34,004 nt of DNA from Lachnospiraceae bacterium (GCA_015057205.1 SVEW01000002.1:1-34004); one strand, 5' to 3'; positions 1 to 7,230 are shown, numbered from the stretch's first letter. A program made the numbers and translations. Notes: a model not told the origin generated them from the letters alone.

Positions 1-6
1 GGGGTG

Positions 7-102
7 ACAAACTTATATACTTTTCTTAACAACCACCCCCTGTTTGCAAATATAGCATTTCAAGCGGCAACAAACTTATATACTTTTCTTAACAACTACC
101 CC
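7..102. repeat. Pair of 33-bp direct repeats, 63-bp period
   Basis: The word ACAAACTTATATACTTTTCT followed by TAACAACNACCCC occurs at 7-39 and again at 70-102 with one mismatch, separated by 30 bp of unrelated sequence. The first copy lies at the window edge, so more copies may exist to the left. Repeat and spacer lengths resemble a CRISPR unit, but only two copies are visible, the repeat is AT-rich without a clear dyad, and no cas gene is in view. Function unknown. Confidence 0.75.
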
Positions 103-325
103 TATAAAACCCAAAAGACGACTGGAGGGTGTACAAATTATGGATTTCTTTCCTAAAAATGTTCCCAGTCTACCATCTATTAGATTAAAATGAGCTTATA
201 TTGCCGAAAACGCACCACCTATTTGCTAATTTTTCCGTGTAGGGGGCAGGTTATTTTTCTGTCATGATTTTTCGTACCGCCAATATCTTGCTATTGAATA
301 TATTAGGTGTAAATTTTGCTCATTT
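103..325. other. Non-coding stretch left of the NUDIX gene
   Basis: No convincing gene is visible. A 17-codon plus-strand reading frame at 140-193 has a good upstream GGAGGGTG ribosome binding site but no recognisable product; it could be a leader peptide or the start of a deleted gene. No T-tailed terminator for the minus-strand NUDIX gene was identified. Confidence 0.4.
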
Positions 326-811
326 CTATTTTCGTTCATCCGTCACCATATGTTTTACCCCATCGCTTGGATGCAACAACTCTGTCCGGAAAAATTCCGG
401 ATAATATTTCATCTCTATATCCGGCGAAATCCAACGTAAAAACTCCTCTTTATCACCCTCCATAAAGGTTTCGCTTTTTAATTCAAAATCCTTGGGCACC
501 TTCATATAAAAGAAAAAGACAATCTCGTAAATCTCCTTACCCAAATATGGTTCGGAATCCCCGTAAAAATAGCCTTCCTCGACAAACCCCAGTCTGTCAA
601 TTTCCATTTTTACACCGGTTTCCTCATACACCTCCCGCACTACTGCTTCTTCAGCGGTTTCTCCGAACTGAATTCGTCCTCCGACGGTATACAGATAATC
701 CGGATGATTATGGCTGCCGGCCATCAGGATTTTCCCCTCTTTCATAATAATTGCACCGACACGCAGGTTGATTACGCCCTCGCCGCATGGCACTGTCATG
801 TCCTTATTCAT
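326..811 (-). CDS. NUDIX hydrolase
   Basis: A 161-residue single-domain NUDIX protein, expected to hydrolyse a nucleoside diphosphate linked to another moiety in the cytoplasm. The NUDIX box is complete at about residues 45-67: GGRIQFGETAEEAVV then REVYEETGV, matching GX5EX7REUXEEXGU with all metal-binding glutamates. The ATG start follows AAAGGAAA at short distance. It is the last of three same-strand genes (DUF2441-like, GNAT, NUDIX) with 16-41 bp gaps, probably co-transcribed. Substrate cannot be told from sequence; aromatic residues around the domain resemble MutT/ADP-ribose-type members. No truncation is seen. Confidence 0.9.
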   Translation of the reverse strand: MNKDMTVPCGEGVINLRVGAIIMKEGKILMAGSHNHPDYLYTVGGRIQFGETAEEAVVREVYEETGVKMEIDRLGFVEEGYFYGDSEPYLGKEIYEIVFFFYMKVPKDFELKSETFMEGDKEEFLRWISPDIEMKYYPEFFRTELLHPSDGVKHMVTDERK

Positions 812-852
812 TTTCCTTTTTCAACCTTGTCCTTTCTCATCTTATTTTTCTC

Positions 853-1290
853 CTACCGCAATTTCTTTTCCATAATAATCTCGTCCTCGTCCACCTCACC
901 GGTATGTACAAACCCCAGTTTTTTATAGAGGTTCCGAGCTGCATCGTTTCCCTCTAAATAGCAAAGAACAACTCTATCGAATCTGCCATCCTTCTCCATC
1001 TCTTGAAGAACCAGCGCTGCCGCCTCGTATCCAAGCCCTTTCCCCTGATATCTTTGATCAATGAAAAAGTGACTGAAGTCATACGCACGCCACGCCTCAA
1101 TATCATAATACATCGCCATACCAACCGGCACTTCCTCATCATAAATAAAAAATGCCCTGCTTCCACATTCTCTATATGCAAACGCTCGCGCAAGGATTCC
1201 GGTAGTATCACTGACAAACTTCTTCTGGTCCTCCCGCACACTCAAATCTACTCTCCAATTATCCGGGTTCACTGCTTCTAAATGTAACAT
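853..1290 (-). CDS. GNAT N-acetyltransferase, BltD/SpeG-like
   Basis: A 145-residue GCN5-related acetyltransferase that would transfer acetyl from acetyl-CoA to an amine. The acetyl-CoA loop DQRYQGKGLG is near residue 78 and the typical tail NDAARNLYKKLGFVHTGEV follows. The N-terminal region (NPDNWRVDLSVREDQKKFV) resembles the spermine/spermidine acetyltransferase BltD group, which is inference. The ATG is preceded by AAAGGA. The first domain of the gene at 3965 and the broken copy at 28013-28213 belong to the same subfamily. It lies between a DUF2441-like gene and NUDIX in one orientation. Confidence 0.88.
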   Translation of the reverse strand: MLHLEAVNPDNWRVDLSVREDQKKFVSDTTGILARAFAYRECGSRAFFIYDEEVPVGMAMYYDIEAWRAYDFSHFFIDQRYQGKGLGYEAAALVLQEMEKDGRFDRVVLCYLEGNDAARNLYKKLGFVHTGEVDEDEIIMEKKLR

Positions 1291-1306
1291 TTTTCCTTTA
1301 ACTCCT

Positions 1307-1897
1307 CTACTTTTTTAAATCTATTTCTTTTCCCACAACAGCTGCTTCTTCGCTGATAATTTCCATCACGGAATGCTCACTCTGCTCCCCGCGGTAATAC
1401 TTACGCGCCAGATTCATCACATTCATCATCTGCATAGGGCTTTCAAATTCCCACATAATCTCGAATGCCTCGTCAAACAAACACATATCACATTCCAGAT
1501 ACTTCCCGGTCAGCTCTACCTCATACAACTTGATTTTCTGCTTTTCTTCCGGAGTTGCATTTTCCCAGTCCTCGTCATATAATTTCTGACATTCTTCTAT
1601 ACTTTTAAAAAAATAATTTGCCTTCATTCTGCTTGGCGCATCCGGAAATTCATTTCGTCTCACATACTCGAAAATTCCCTCTGTTGCCCATTTTATCTCA
1701 TGCGTTGGCATCCCTTTTAAATTATATTGTGCAAGCACGCTTCCGCTGTATTCCGCGCTCAGAATCAACCCATAAAACATTTCAAAGCTGTGCTTCATTG
1801 CCTTAACAAAAGGTTCTACCAGCGCCCCATAATGCTTGTAATCTGTTGTAAATGACTGACCCGTCTGAATGGTCTCGCTCATATGATATACTTTCAT
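1307..1897 (-). CDS. DUF2441-like protein
   Basis: A 196-residue soluble protein beginning MKVYHMSETIQTGQSF, which I associate with the DUF2441 family of unknown function, whose opening resembles ADP-ribosyltransferase-like folds. No signal peptide or membrane segment is visible; the C-terminal half is rich in acidic and aromatic residues. The ATG follows AAAGGAATG. It is first in a three-gene same-strand group with GNAT and NUDIX. The family assignment rests on memory of the N-terminal motif, so a database search would be needed to confirm it; catalytic function is not proven. Confidence 0.65.
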   Translation of the reverse strand: MKVYHMSETIQTGQSFTTDYKHYGALVEPFVKAMKHSFEMFYGLILSAEYSGSVLAQYNLKGMPTHEIKWATEGIFEYVRRNEFPDAPSRMKANYFFKSIEECQKLYDEDWENATPEEKQKIKLYEVELTGKYLECDMCLFDEAFEIMWEFESPMQMMNVMNLARKYYRGEQSEHSVMEIISEEAAVVGKEIDLKK

Positions 1898-1933
1898 TTA
1901 TTATCATTCCTTTCTTGTTGTGGTCTTTCTCCC

Positions 1934-2050
1934 TTAACTTTTTAATTCCAAAACCGTCACACACAGTTCCACCTCATCAAACTGCTCGGTTCCAAATTCC
2001 CGGAAGCCAAACTTTTTTCTGCAGGCGGTAACTAGAACGGTTCTCTTCAT
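1934..2050 (-). pseudogene. Tail fragment of a GNAT-like gene
   Basis: A 38-codon frame not in the ORF track encodes MKRTVLVTACRKKFGFREFG followed by an acidic tail. The CRKKFGFREFG element looks like the C-terminal FGF motif of a GNAT. Its ATG overlaps the stop of the radical SAM gene (ATGA), so it could still be translated by coupling. Too short to be an enzyme; read as a residual tail of a deleted acetyltransferase. Confidence 0.45.
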
Positions 2051-2916
2051 TCCAAATCCAATGTCATCTGTTCATACCGCTCCGGCATCTTTTGCATATA
2101 ACGGAAGCAGTCCTCCGGCGTATGCAATACGCCGCGTTTCTCGCACTGCTCATGAAACATTCGCATCAATTCCGCATTGTGCTCGCTGTTAATCTCATAG
2201 CTATACCCGAATTTTTCCCGATACTTCTGGGATAACCCCGGGAAATGCTTATCAAGTGCCTGGTAATAATACTCCCGGTCACCTGCGCGCAGTGTCATGC
2301 CGATTCCGTAATTGATGATGCCTTTTACGCCGGCATCAAAGCAATACTCCATAATCGTTTCCACATTTTCTCTTGAATCCGTAAGATAAGGTAAAAAAGG
2401 GCTCATCCACACCACCGTCGGAATCCCATTTTTCTGAAACTCCTTCAGCACTTCGTAGCGTCGCTTGGTGTTGCAGACGCCCGGCTCAAGTTTTTTACTT
2501 AATTCCTCATCTGCAATCGTGAGTGTCATCTGCACAACTGCCTTCGCTTTCTCATGAATACTGCAAAAAAGATCCATATCACGCAGCACCAAATCCGACT
2601 TGGTAATCACTGCTGCACCGAACTCGTATTGGTCAAGAAGCTTAAGACATTTCCGCGTAAGCTGAAGCTCTTTTTCGCATGGCTGGTAGGGGTCACACAT
2701 GGACCCGGAACCGATCATACATTTCTTCCGCTTGCTTTTCAGAATTTTTTCCAACAATTCCGGAGCATTTTCTTTTACCTCAATATCCTCAAACGGGTGC
2801 GTAAACTGATAGCAATCGCTTCGCGAATCACAATACACGCACCCGTGAGCGCATCCTCGGTATATATTCATGCCGCCCCACTTCGTAAGCAGGGACTTTG
2901 CCTCTACAAAATGCAT
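2047..2916 (-). CDS. Radical SAM protein, SPL/SplB-like
   Basis: A 289-residue radical SAM protein. The 4Fe-4S cluster motif CX3CX2C is at residues 21-28 (YRGCAHGCVYCDSRSDC), followed by a GSGSMCDPYQPCEKE stretch characteristic of the family resembling spore photoproduct lyase (Rv2578c-type). It would cleave S-adenosylmethionine reductively; the substrate is unknown. Length is normal for the short family members. ATG with AAGGAGA four bases upstream. The DUF998 membrane protein gene ends 9 bp upstream, so the two are likely one operon. Not enough evidence to call it a DNA repair enzyme. Confidence 0.88.
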   Translation of the reverse strand: MHFVEAKSLLTKWGGMNIYRGCAHGCVYCDSRSDCYQFTHPFEDIEVKENAPELLEKILKSKRKKCMIGSGSMCDPYQPCEKELQLTRKCLKLLDQYEFGAAVITKSDLVLRDMDLFCSIHEKAKAVVQMTLTIADEELSKKLEPGVCNTKRRYEVLKEFQKNGIPTVVWMSPFLPYLTDSRENVETIMEYCFDAGVKGIINYGIGMTLRAGDREYYYQALDKHFPGLSQKYREKFGYSYEINSEHNAELMRMFHEQCEKRGVLHTPEDCFRYMQKMPERYEQMTLDLE

Positions 2917-2925
2917 AGCGTCTCC

Positions 2926-3543
2926 TTAATCAACCTGAAATGCACCTTTCACCAGATAAACTCCCAAAATAGCATTAAAAACGACCGCTGAAAACGTGCT
3001 GAATCGCTCAAACAGACCAAACACCGCTTTGGGCATTGCTCCCGTTCCAATTGCGCCAAGCAACATGGCCACAAAGCATACAATTGCCCAGTTGCTAAGT
3101 GAACGGATACCCTCCTTTCGCGCTCCAATTGCAACGAAAATAAGCGAGACCACCGAAAACAGCACTACCAAAATAGTTACCAGTAGATGCATGACATTCT
3201 GAAAATCGGTTGGGGCGCTTCCCTGTACCCATGGAAACATTTTATATCCCACAACGGTAATCCATTCCATGGCCGCAAAAAAACCGACACCCATCTTTAA
3301 TAGTTTTGACTTGCAATCGGCTACACCGACGCAGACTGCCATCACGGATATGACCGCACCGGGACCAAACAATGCATTCAGTCGCTCCGCCAATTCTGCA
3401 GACGGCGCCCCCACCGCACTCAAGTCGCTAACCGCCATACTCAGCCAGTCGTATCCCGGATATGCAAGTGGTGAAAAAAACACCATTGCCGCATAAGACA
3501 GTAAACTGATTATCCCAAATACTCCCAAATGTTTTAATTTCAT
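2926..3543 (-). CDS. DUF998 family membrane protein
   Basis: A 205-residue integral membrane protein with about six hydrophobic segments. The N-terminal part (FSPLAYPGYDWLSMAVSDLSAVGAPSA) is the characteristic DUF998 signature, where the SDLSA..AP motif follows the first helix. Function of the family is unknown. ATG with GGAGGAAG upstream. It precedes the radical SAM gene by 9 bp, and the intergenic region to its right carries divergent plus-strand promoter elements. Confidence 0.85.
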   Translation of the reverse strand: MKLKHLGVFGIISLLSYAAMVFFSPLAYPGYDWLSMAVSDLSAVGAPSAELAERLNALFGPGAVISVMAVCVGVADCKSKLLKMGVGFFAAMEWITVVGYKMFPWVQGSAPTDFQNVMHLLVTILVVLFSVVSLIFVAIGARKEGIRSLSNWAIVCFVAMLLGAIGTGAMPKAVFGLFERFSTFSAVVFNAILGVYLVKGAFQVD

Positions 3544-3621
3544 TGACTCTTCCTCCCATGCTTTTTACCATTCTTCCTCTTTCAAAAATACACTAAGTCT
3601 ATTTTAAAGCAACTGCACTAC

Positions 3622-3650
3622 TTGACGCAAGCCCATTTTCGTGCTAGCAT
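3622..3650 (+). promoter_or_regulatory. Plus-strand promoter of block A
   Basis: TTGACG, 17 bp, TAGCAT. The promoter and about 50 bp upstream of it are repeated at about 80 percent identity in front of the transposase at 12310 (block B), which strengthens the call. Confidence 0.7.
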
Positions 3651-3657
3651 GGTTAGT

Positions 3658-3715
3658 ATCAGATTGTGCATTTTCTCAAGCGCAATTTTGGGGTTGCAAG
3701 ACCCACAAATCTGAT
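3658..3715 (+). promoter_or_regulatory. Leader hairpin
   Basis: ATCAGATTGTG at 3658-3668 pairs with CACAAATCTGAT at 3704-3715 with one bulge, and an inner GCAA/TTGC stem sits in the loop. It starts 8 bases after the -10 box, so it would form the 5' end of the transcript. No known riboswitch class was recognised. Confidence 0.5.
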
Positions 3716-3736
3716 AGAAAGCGAGGTGCTTAAATT

Positions 3737-3799
3737 ATGAAAAACTACAGAACGAATATGAAATCTGAATATCTTTTAAGGACCTCGGTTGTATTGTAA
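3737..3799 (+). CDS. Possible 20-residue small protein
   Basis: The frame MKNYRTNMKSEYLLRTSVVL has a good Shine-Dalgarno (GAGGTG, 8 bp spacing), lies between a promoter (3622-3650) and an intrinsic terminator (3815-3846), and would be the only product of that roughly 190-nt transcript. At the homologous place in block B sits a full transposase gene whose first residues are MKTEK, so this may instead be a head left after deletion. Small protein, leader peptide and scar are all possible. Confidence 0.35.
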   Translation: MKNYRTNMKSEYLLRTSVVL

Positions 3800-3814
3800 G
3801 ATAGAATCTATTTT

Positions 3815-3846
3815 GCCGTGGTTTATTTGCCACGGCTTTTTCTTTT
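3815..3846 (+). terminator. Intrinsic terminator of block A transcript
   Basis: GCCGTGG, 8-nt loop, CCACGGC, then TTTTTCTTTT. The same stem and surrounding sequence recur after the transposase at 13386. Confidence 0.85.
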
Positions 3847-3900
3847 ACCTTTCTCTGTTCTTTTTAAGATATTCATACAAGACTAATTTACCCATTAACC

Positions 3901-3939
3901 GTTGGACAATTGCGGCTAAAAATTCCGCGAACGCCCAAC
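3901..3939 (+). promoter_or_regulatory. Imperfect hairpin before the double GNAT gene
   Basis: GTTGGACAATTGCGG pairs imperfectly with CCGCGAACGCCCAAC, 26 bp before the start codon. There is no T-run. Block B carries a different-sequence hairpin at the equivalent place (13473-13495). Confidence 0.45.
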
Positions 3940-3964
3940 CTAAACATTTTTATGGAGGATTTCT

Positions 3965-4894
3965 ATGATGATTCTTAAAAAAATAACAGAAGAAAACTTT
4001 ATTGACGCTTTTCACTTAAACCTTGCGCCGGGGCAGGAAAACTTCGTTTCCCATCCGGTCCGCAGTCTTGCCCAGGCTTATGTCTATCGGAAGCAATGCC
4101 AACCTTTTGGTATCTATGAGGATAATACGATGATTGGCTATGTGATGGTCATTTACGATTATGACATCCCAGAATACGATATCTGGCACATGATGATTGA
4201 TAAATCGCAGCAGAATATGGGCTATGGCAGTCTTGCCTTAAATCTGGTTCTTGATTATATCAAAACCAAGCCTTTCGGTCCTTCCGACCGAGTTACCTTG
4301 ACCTGCAACAAAGACAATATTCAGGCGCTGCACTTGTACAAAAGCAAAGGATTTATAGAGACCGGAGCGGTAGACGACGAGGAAATTGAGCTCTCTTTAA
4401 CACTTCCTCACAAACATGCGAATGAGCCTATTTATCAAATGATTACGGATTTTTCCAGTCCTCTGTTTCAGAAAGCGTTCAAACAGTATTTTGCCGAGCT
4501 TGGTATAACCGTTAACGACTGGACCGGACTTTTTCAGGAAATGAGCGAGGATACGACAACCAGCGCCATTTTATCCACAACAAAAGACGGTTCTCTAATT
4601 GGCTTTCTAATGTTGGCACCACTGCCCACCACCAGTTGGTTTTTTGAAGAAACCTGCGGATTTATCCGGGAATTCTTTATTTTTCCGGAATTTCGCGGTC
4701 AGGGGCATGGTTCCACTCTGTTGGCCGCTGCTGAAAACCATTTCCGCTCTCAAAAAATCTGCACAAGCATTTTGACCACGGATACTGCCCCGGATTTTTA
4801 TCTCCGACATGGCTATCAGCGTGCCCACGGAGTCCGCGCAAAAAACGAAGATGCTGTATTCATCAAACATCTTTTTCCTTTACAAATGCAGTAA
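3965..4894 (+). CDS. Tandem two-domain GNAT acetyltransferase
   Basis: A 309-residue protein made of two GNAT domains. Domain 1 (about 1-148) is BltD-like, with a degenerate acetyl-CoA loop DKSQQNMGYG and the tail NIQALHLYKSKGF; domain 2 (about 155-305) has the classical loop PEFRGQGHG. Either both bind acetyl-CoA or one is regulatory. ATG with GGAGG six bases upstream; an alternative ATG is the next codon. It is one of the few plus-strand genes here and is preceded by the block A promoter, terminator and a second hairpin. Its last residues, NEDAVFIKHL, are repeated as a fragment at 13529-13585, showing that a second copy once existed. Confidence 0.85.
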   Translation: MMILKKITEENFIDAFHLNLAPGQENFVSHPVRSLAQAYVYRKQCQPFGIYEDNTMIGYVMVIYDYDIPEYDIWHMMIDKSQQNMGYGSLALNLVLDYIKTKPFGPSDRVTLTCNKDNIQALHLYKSKGFIETGAVDDEEIELSLTLPHKHANEPIYQMITDFSSPLFQKAFKQYFAELGITVNDWTGLFQEMSEDTTTSAILSTTKDGSLIGFLMLAPLPTTSWFFEETCGFIREFFIFPEFRGQGHGSTLLAAAENHFRSQKICTSILTTDTAPDFYLRHGYQRAHGVRAKNEDAVFIKHLFPLQMQ

Positions 4895-5063
4895 TTAGCT
4901 CTTTGCAGGTAAAAAACAAAACATCGGGCGCATCTTCGGATTGATAGGACAGCGCAGTTACAAAGTTAGTCTCATTGGTATTGCTGACAACGATGCTTCT
5001 TTTGGGGACTTTTTCATAAATCTCAAGCAACTCGGGCCTTCCCTGAAAGAAGCATTGGCTGCG
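4863..5063 (-). pseudogene. Fragment of a flavin reductase (copy of 13554 gene)
   Basis: The reading frame KPELLEIYEKVPKRSIVVSN-like is nearly identical to the C-terminal third of the intact reductase at 13554-14099, but starts at the residues corresponding to NERSQCFFQG and lacks about 18 residues near the end (SYGKRSISG region). The N-terminal flavin-binding half is gone. It overlaps the end of the double GNAT gene convergently by 32 bp, as the intact copy does with the GNAT tail in block B. No start signal; judged inactive. Confidence 0.8.
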
Positions 5064-5078
5064 CATAATTGTCGTATG

Positions 5079-5131
5079 CTCCACATCCAAACAATCGTGT
5101 TCTCAGACTGCACCATTCCCAACGTTTTCTC
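5079..5131 (-). pseudogene. GNAT tail fragment (QSENTI-WMW family)
   Basis: Encodes KTLGMVQSENTIVWMW, homologous to the tails at 19367 (KKLGLTQSENTIIWMWR) and 27265. It is spliced directly to the reductase fragment at 5063. Only the last beta strand of the acetyltransferase remains. Confidence 0.65.
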
Positions 5132-5138
5132 CCCCCGC

Positions 5139-5375
5139 TCATCCCCCTTCCTCTGTCCTCTCATTGCCTGGCTGATATTCCAACAAATCCCCCGGCTGAC
5201 ACTCTAACGCTTCACATAGTTTCAATAAGGTTGACACCTTAATCGCCTTCGCCTTTCCCGTCTTCAAAATCGACATGTTTGCTATCGTAATCCCAACTCT
5301 TTCTGCCAACTCCGTTACACTCATTTTCCGCTTCGCCAACATTACATCAATGTTAAAAATAATCTTTCCTTCCAT
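5139..5375 (-). CDS. XRE-family small transcriptional regulator
   Basis: A 78-residue single helix-turn-helix protein of the Cro/YozG type: MSVTELAERVGITIANMSIL is the HTH (about residues 16-35), followed by KLCEALECQPGDLLEY, the usual C-terminal signature. The ORF track starts at a TTG; I prefer the ATG at 5375, which has AAGGAG nine bases upstream. It follows the DUF2975 gene by 13 bp and is surely its operon partner. Such pairs are widespread in Bacillota and probably autoregulated; the palindrome at 5939-5957 is the likely site. A close paralogue lies at 23311. Confidence 0.88.
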   Translation of the reverse strand: MEGKIIFNIDVMLAKRKMSVTELAERVGITIANMSILKTGKAKAIKVSTLLKLCEALECQPGDLLEYQPGNERTEEGG

Positions 5376-5388
5376 GTATCGCAACTCC

Positions 5389-5868
5389 TTAAATCGTGTA
5401 GTCGTTCTCTTCTTTCATCTCCGCAGCTTTATATACAAGATGGGATAAAGCCGCAGTTGCCACACCAATTGCAATTCCAACAACATCCACCATCAGCGAT
5501 GCTAACATTACCCCCGGGTGACTAAGATTCAATGCCAACATCACGAAATTTCCGGCAAAGAAATAGGCCGTATCGCCGATTGCCATGTTTGAAATCCACT
5601 GGAGTAATTTCGCATTTTTCAAACTAAAGGAACAATCCTTCCCAATGTTTGTGGCGATGCGAAAACAACACACTAACGCTGTAAAAAAGAGTACCCCTGT
5701 ACTGCACAAAAAAATCATCCACGGTCTAAATCGATTAGCGAACTCCGGGTATTCATCCACCACTGCCTGCCCGCACACCGGAAGAACCACGGTATATACC
5801 AAAATCGCACAAATTCCGACACCGATAATCATAATCTTCAACCAGTTAGCTAAATGTTTCTGTTTCAT
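5389..5868 (-). CDS. DUF2975 membrane protein
   Basis: A 159-residue protein with four membrane segments (about 12-32, 52-70, 95-115 and 123-145) and the family loop between TM3 and TM4, matching DUF2975, whose members are nearly always paired with a small XRE regulator. The membrane protein may modulate the regulator's DNA binding; this is inference from conserved pairing. Start set at the ATG 5868, eight bases after GGAGGT, not the upstream TTG of the ORF track. Transcribed from the TTGACA promoter at 5904-5932. A truncated copy is at 23526-23675. Confidence 0.88.
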   Translation of the reverse strand: MKQKHLANWLKIMIIGVGICAILVYTVVLPVCGQAVVDEYPEFANRFRPWMIFLCSTGVLFFTALVCCFRIATNIGKDCSFSLKNAKLLQWISNMAIGDTAYFFAGNFVMLALNLSHPGVMLASLMVDVVGIAIGVATAALSHLVYKAAEMKEENDYTI

Positions 5869-5903
5869 ATCCAAGTACCTCCATTTCCTTTCCTTTTATG
5901 ATC

Positions 5904-5932
5904 ATTTTACATCATCCTTTCTCGTATGTCAA
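5904..5932 (-). promoter_or_regulatory. Promoter of DUF2975-XRE operon
   Basis: On the minus strand: TTGACA, 17 bp, TAAAAT. It sits 36 bp upstream of the DUF2975 start codon and 6 bp from the operator-like palindrome. Confidence 0.85.
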
Positions 5933-5938
5933 TCATAA

Positions 5939-5957
5939 TTTATCGTTTTACGATAAA
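5939..5957. promoter_or_regulatory. Operator-like palindrome upstream of DUF2975-XRE
   Basis: TTTATCGTTTTACGATAAA: perfect 7-bp arms around 5 bp, exactly 6 bp upstream of the -35 box. The same element in the same position occurs at 23721-23739 (TTTATTGTATATCGATAAA), next to the paralogous XRE gene. Likely bound by the XRE protein. Confidence 0.75.
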
Positions 5958-5967
5958 GTTTTAATGT

Positions 5968-6003
5968 AAAAAACCGCAACCCACGATTTCTCAAGGATTG
6001 CGG
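5968..6003 (-). terminator. Terminator after LRR protein 1
   Basis: Minus strand CCGCAATCC, 12-nt loop, GGGTTGCGG, TTTTTT. It ends the transcript of the LRR gene at 6111 and of the small frame at 6010. Confidence 0.85.
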
Positions 6004-6009
6004 AATACT

Positions 6010-6111
6010 TTATCTCTCGTGGCTCATCTCACGATATTCCCACCATTTTTCATGCCGTATTTTCTTTTTCGGAATTATTGATGCCATTTTGCCACCATTG
6101 AACTTTTTCAT
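6010..6111 (-). CDS. Small basic ORF coupled to LRR protein 1
   Basis: A 33-codon frame beginning MKKFNGGKMASIIPKKKIRH, missed by the track. Its ATG overlaps the LRR stop (TAATG) and it ends just before the terminator at 5968-6003. Very basic, no known family. Could be a genuine coupled small protein or the remains of a larger gene. Confidence 0.35.
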   Translation of the reverse strand: MKKFNGGKMASIIPKKKIRHEKWWEYREMSHER

Positions 6112-6908
6112 TAGTAAGCGACTACCTTGGCTGTCTCCGGTAATCCATGGGTGTAGAGCATTTCTTTGTATTCGTCGTATTTTTCTTTGGGGACCTTAAT
6201 CTTCTTCAGGTTAATGCAATCACCGAATATATCATCACCTAGCTTACGCAACCCACTTGAAAACTTTACCTCTTTAAGCATCGTACAGTAACCAAAAGCG
6301 TACCTTTCAATTTTCCTAACAGAACTCGGAATTATAAGTGTTTCAACCTGGGTGCCTGCGAAGGCCGCTTCTTCAATCACTTGAATATTATCATTGAATT
6401 CTATTTTTTCTAGATCACATCCTGAAAATGCATTTCTTTCAATAACACTTACTCGTTTTGAAAATTTAATATCCTTAAGGCGCTCGCAATCCATAAAAGC
6501 TGCATTTCCAACTCTATCAACCTCATTGGACAATTCAACTTTAGTCGTCCACTTAAAATCGCAACATGCTTGTTGGCCTATATAAGCAATACCCTTTCCG
6601 AAAATAATTTTCTTACAACTTGGTATTAACTTCCACCAACAATGTTTTCGAAACCTCCACCACGGAACTAAATCATCTGTTTCTTCAGTCTCATCACATG
6701 TCCCCGAATCGCAATCTGCCATTTCCCCATTGCAACCCTTTGTTGCTTCAAATTTCAAAGCCCTTGTTCTCACGTTATATTCCCAATGAACCCCTGCATA
6801 GTCTACACCACTATAAATTCTAGGTGGTAATATATAATGATACAAAATAAAACCAGCAATAATCACTATAAGGAGAACATATCTTACTAATTTTATCTTA
6901 TTGCTCAT
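6111..6908 (-). CDS. Membrane-anchored BspA-type LRR protein 1
   Basis: 265 residues after correcting the start to the ATG at 6908 (GGAGGT seven bases upstream; the track begins at a TTG inside this site). One N-terminal membrane segment (about 5-25, RYVLLIVIIAGFILYHYIL) would leave the rest outside the cell. Then a conserved GVDYAGVHWEYN domain, a Cys/Asp/Glu-rich loop, and about five LRR_5 (BspA) repeats such as VIERNAFSGC and KIERYAFGYC. The C-terminus VPKEKYDEYKEMLYTHGLPE is shared with the two paralogues at 7351 and 8772. BspA-type repeats are used in adhesion or protein binding; partner unknown. Confidence 0.88.
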   Translation of the reverse strand: MSNKIKLVRYVLLIVIIAGFILYHYILPPRIYSGVDYAGVHWEYNVRTRALKFEATKGCNGEMADCDSGTCDETEETDDLVPWWRFRKHCWWKLIPSCKKIIFGKGIAYIGQQACCDFKWTTKVELSNEVDRVGNAAFMDCERLKDIKFSKRVSVIERNAFSGCDLEKIEFNDNIQVIEEAAFAGTQVETLIIPSSVRKIERYAFGYCTMLKEVKFSSGLRKLGDDIFGDCINLKKIKVPKEKYDEYKEMLYTHGLPETAKVVAY

Positions 6909-6913
6909 GCATA

Positions 6914-7161
6914 TTACCTCCAATCGTTGACAATTTTCAGAACCTCATCTTTATCAAGTTTTTCGCTTTTTATTCCAGTATTTTTTTCGAAATCAACTAG
7001 TCCATATGCTTCAACTAAATATTGTCTTCTTGCTGAATCTCTTTTGCGCGACTATCGTTACATCCGCATAGTATTTTGCACCTTTTTCCCGATATTCCTA
7101 ACCCGGACATTGCACCAGCTACTGCAAGTGCTGCCGCCGTCAATCTTTTCCATGACTTCAT
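6914..7161 (-). pseudogene. Decayed exported protein, copy 1
   Basis: The frame opens with a clear signal peptide, MKSWKRLTAAALAVAGAMSG, with GGGGGAG before the ATG and the promoter at 7202-7230. It then breaks: the mature part is seen only in another frame as DSARRQYLVEAYGLVDFEKN...NDWR, ending at 6914. The last codons supply the GGAGG used by LRR protein 1. The GLVDF motif recurs in copy 2 (8335-8574), so both derive from one exported protein that once preceded each LRR gene. Family not recognised. Confidence 0.7.
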
Positions 7162-7201
7162 GCTCCCCCATAATAGTTTTTTGTCAAGCAAAGACAGTGT
7201 T

Positions 7202-7230
7202 ATTTTATCATGGCTTTTTCACGCAATCAA
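7202..7230 (-). promoter_or_regulatory. Promoter of LRR unit 1
   Basis: Minus strand TTGATT, 17 bp, TAAAAT. The same boxes, spacing and flanks occur at 8622-8650 and 9751-9779 in front of the other two LRR units. Confidence 0.75.

Noticed and set aside
7-102. CRISPR array
   Set aside because: Only two repeats, no cas genes, repeat without dyad; kept only as direct repeats.
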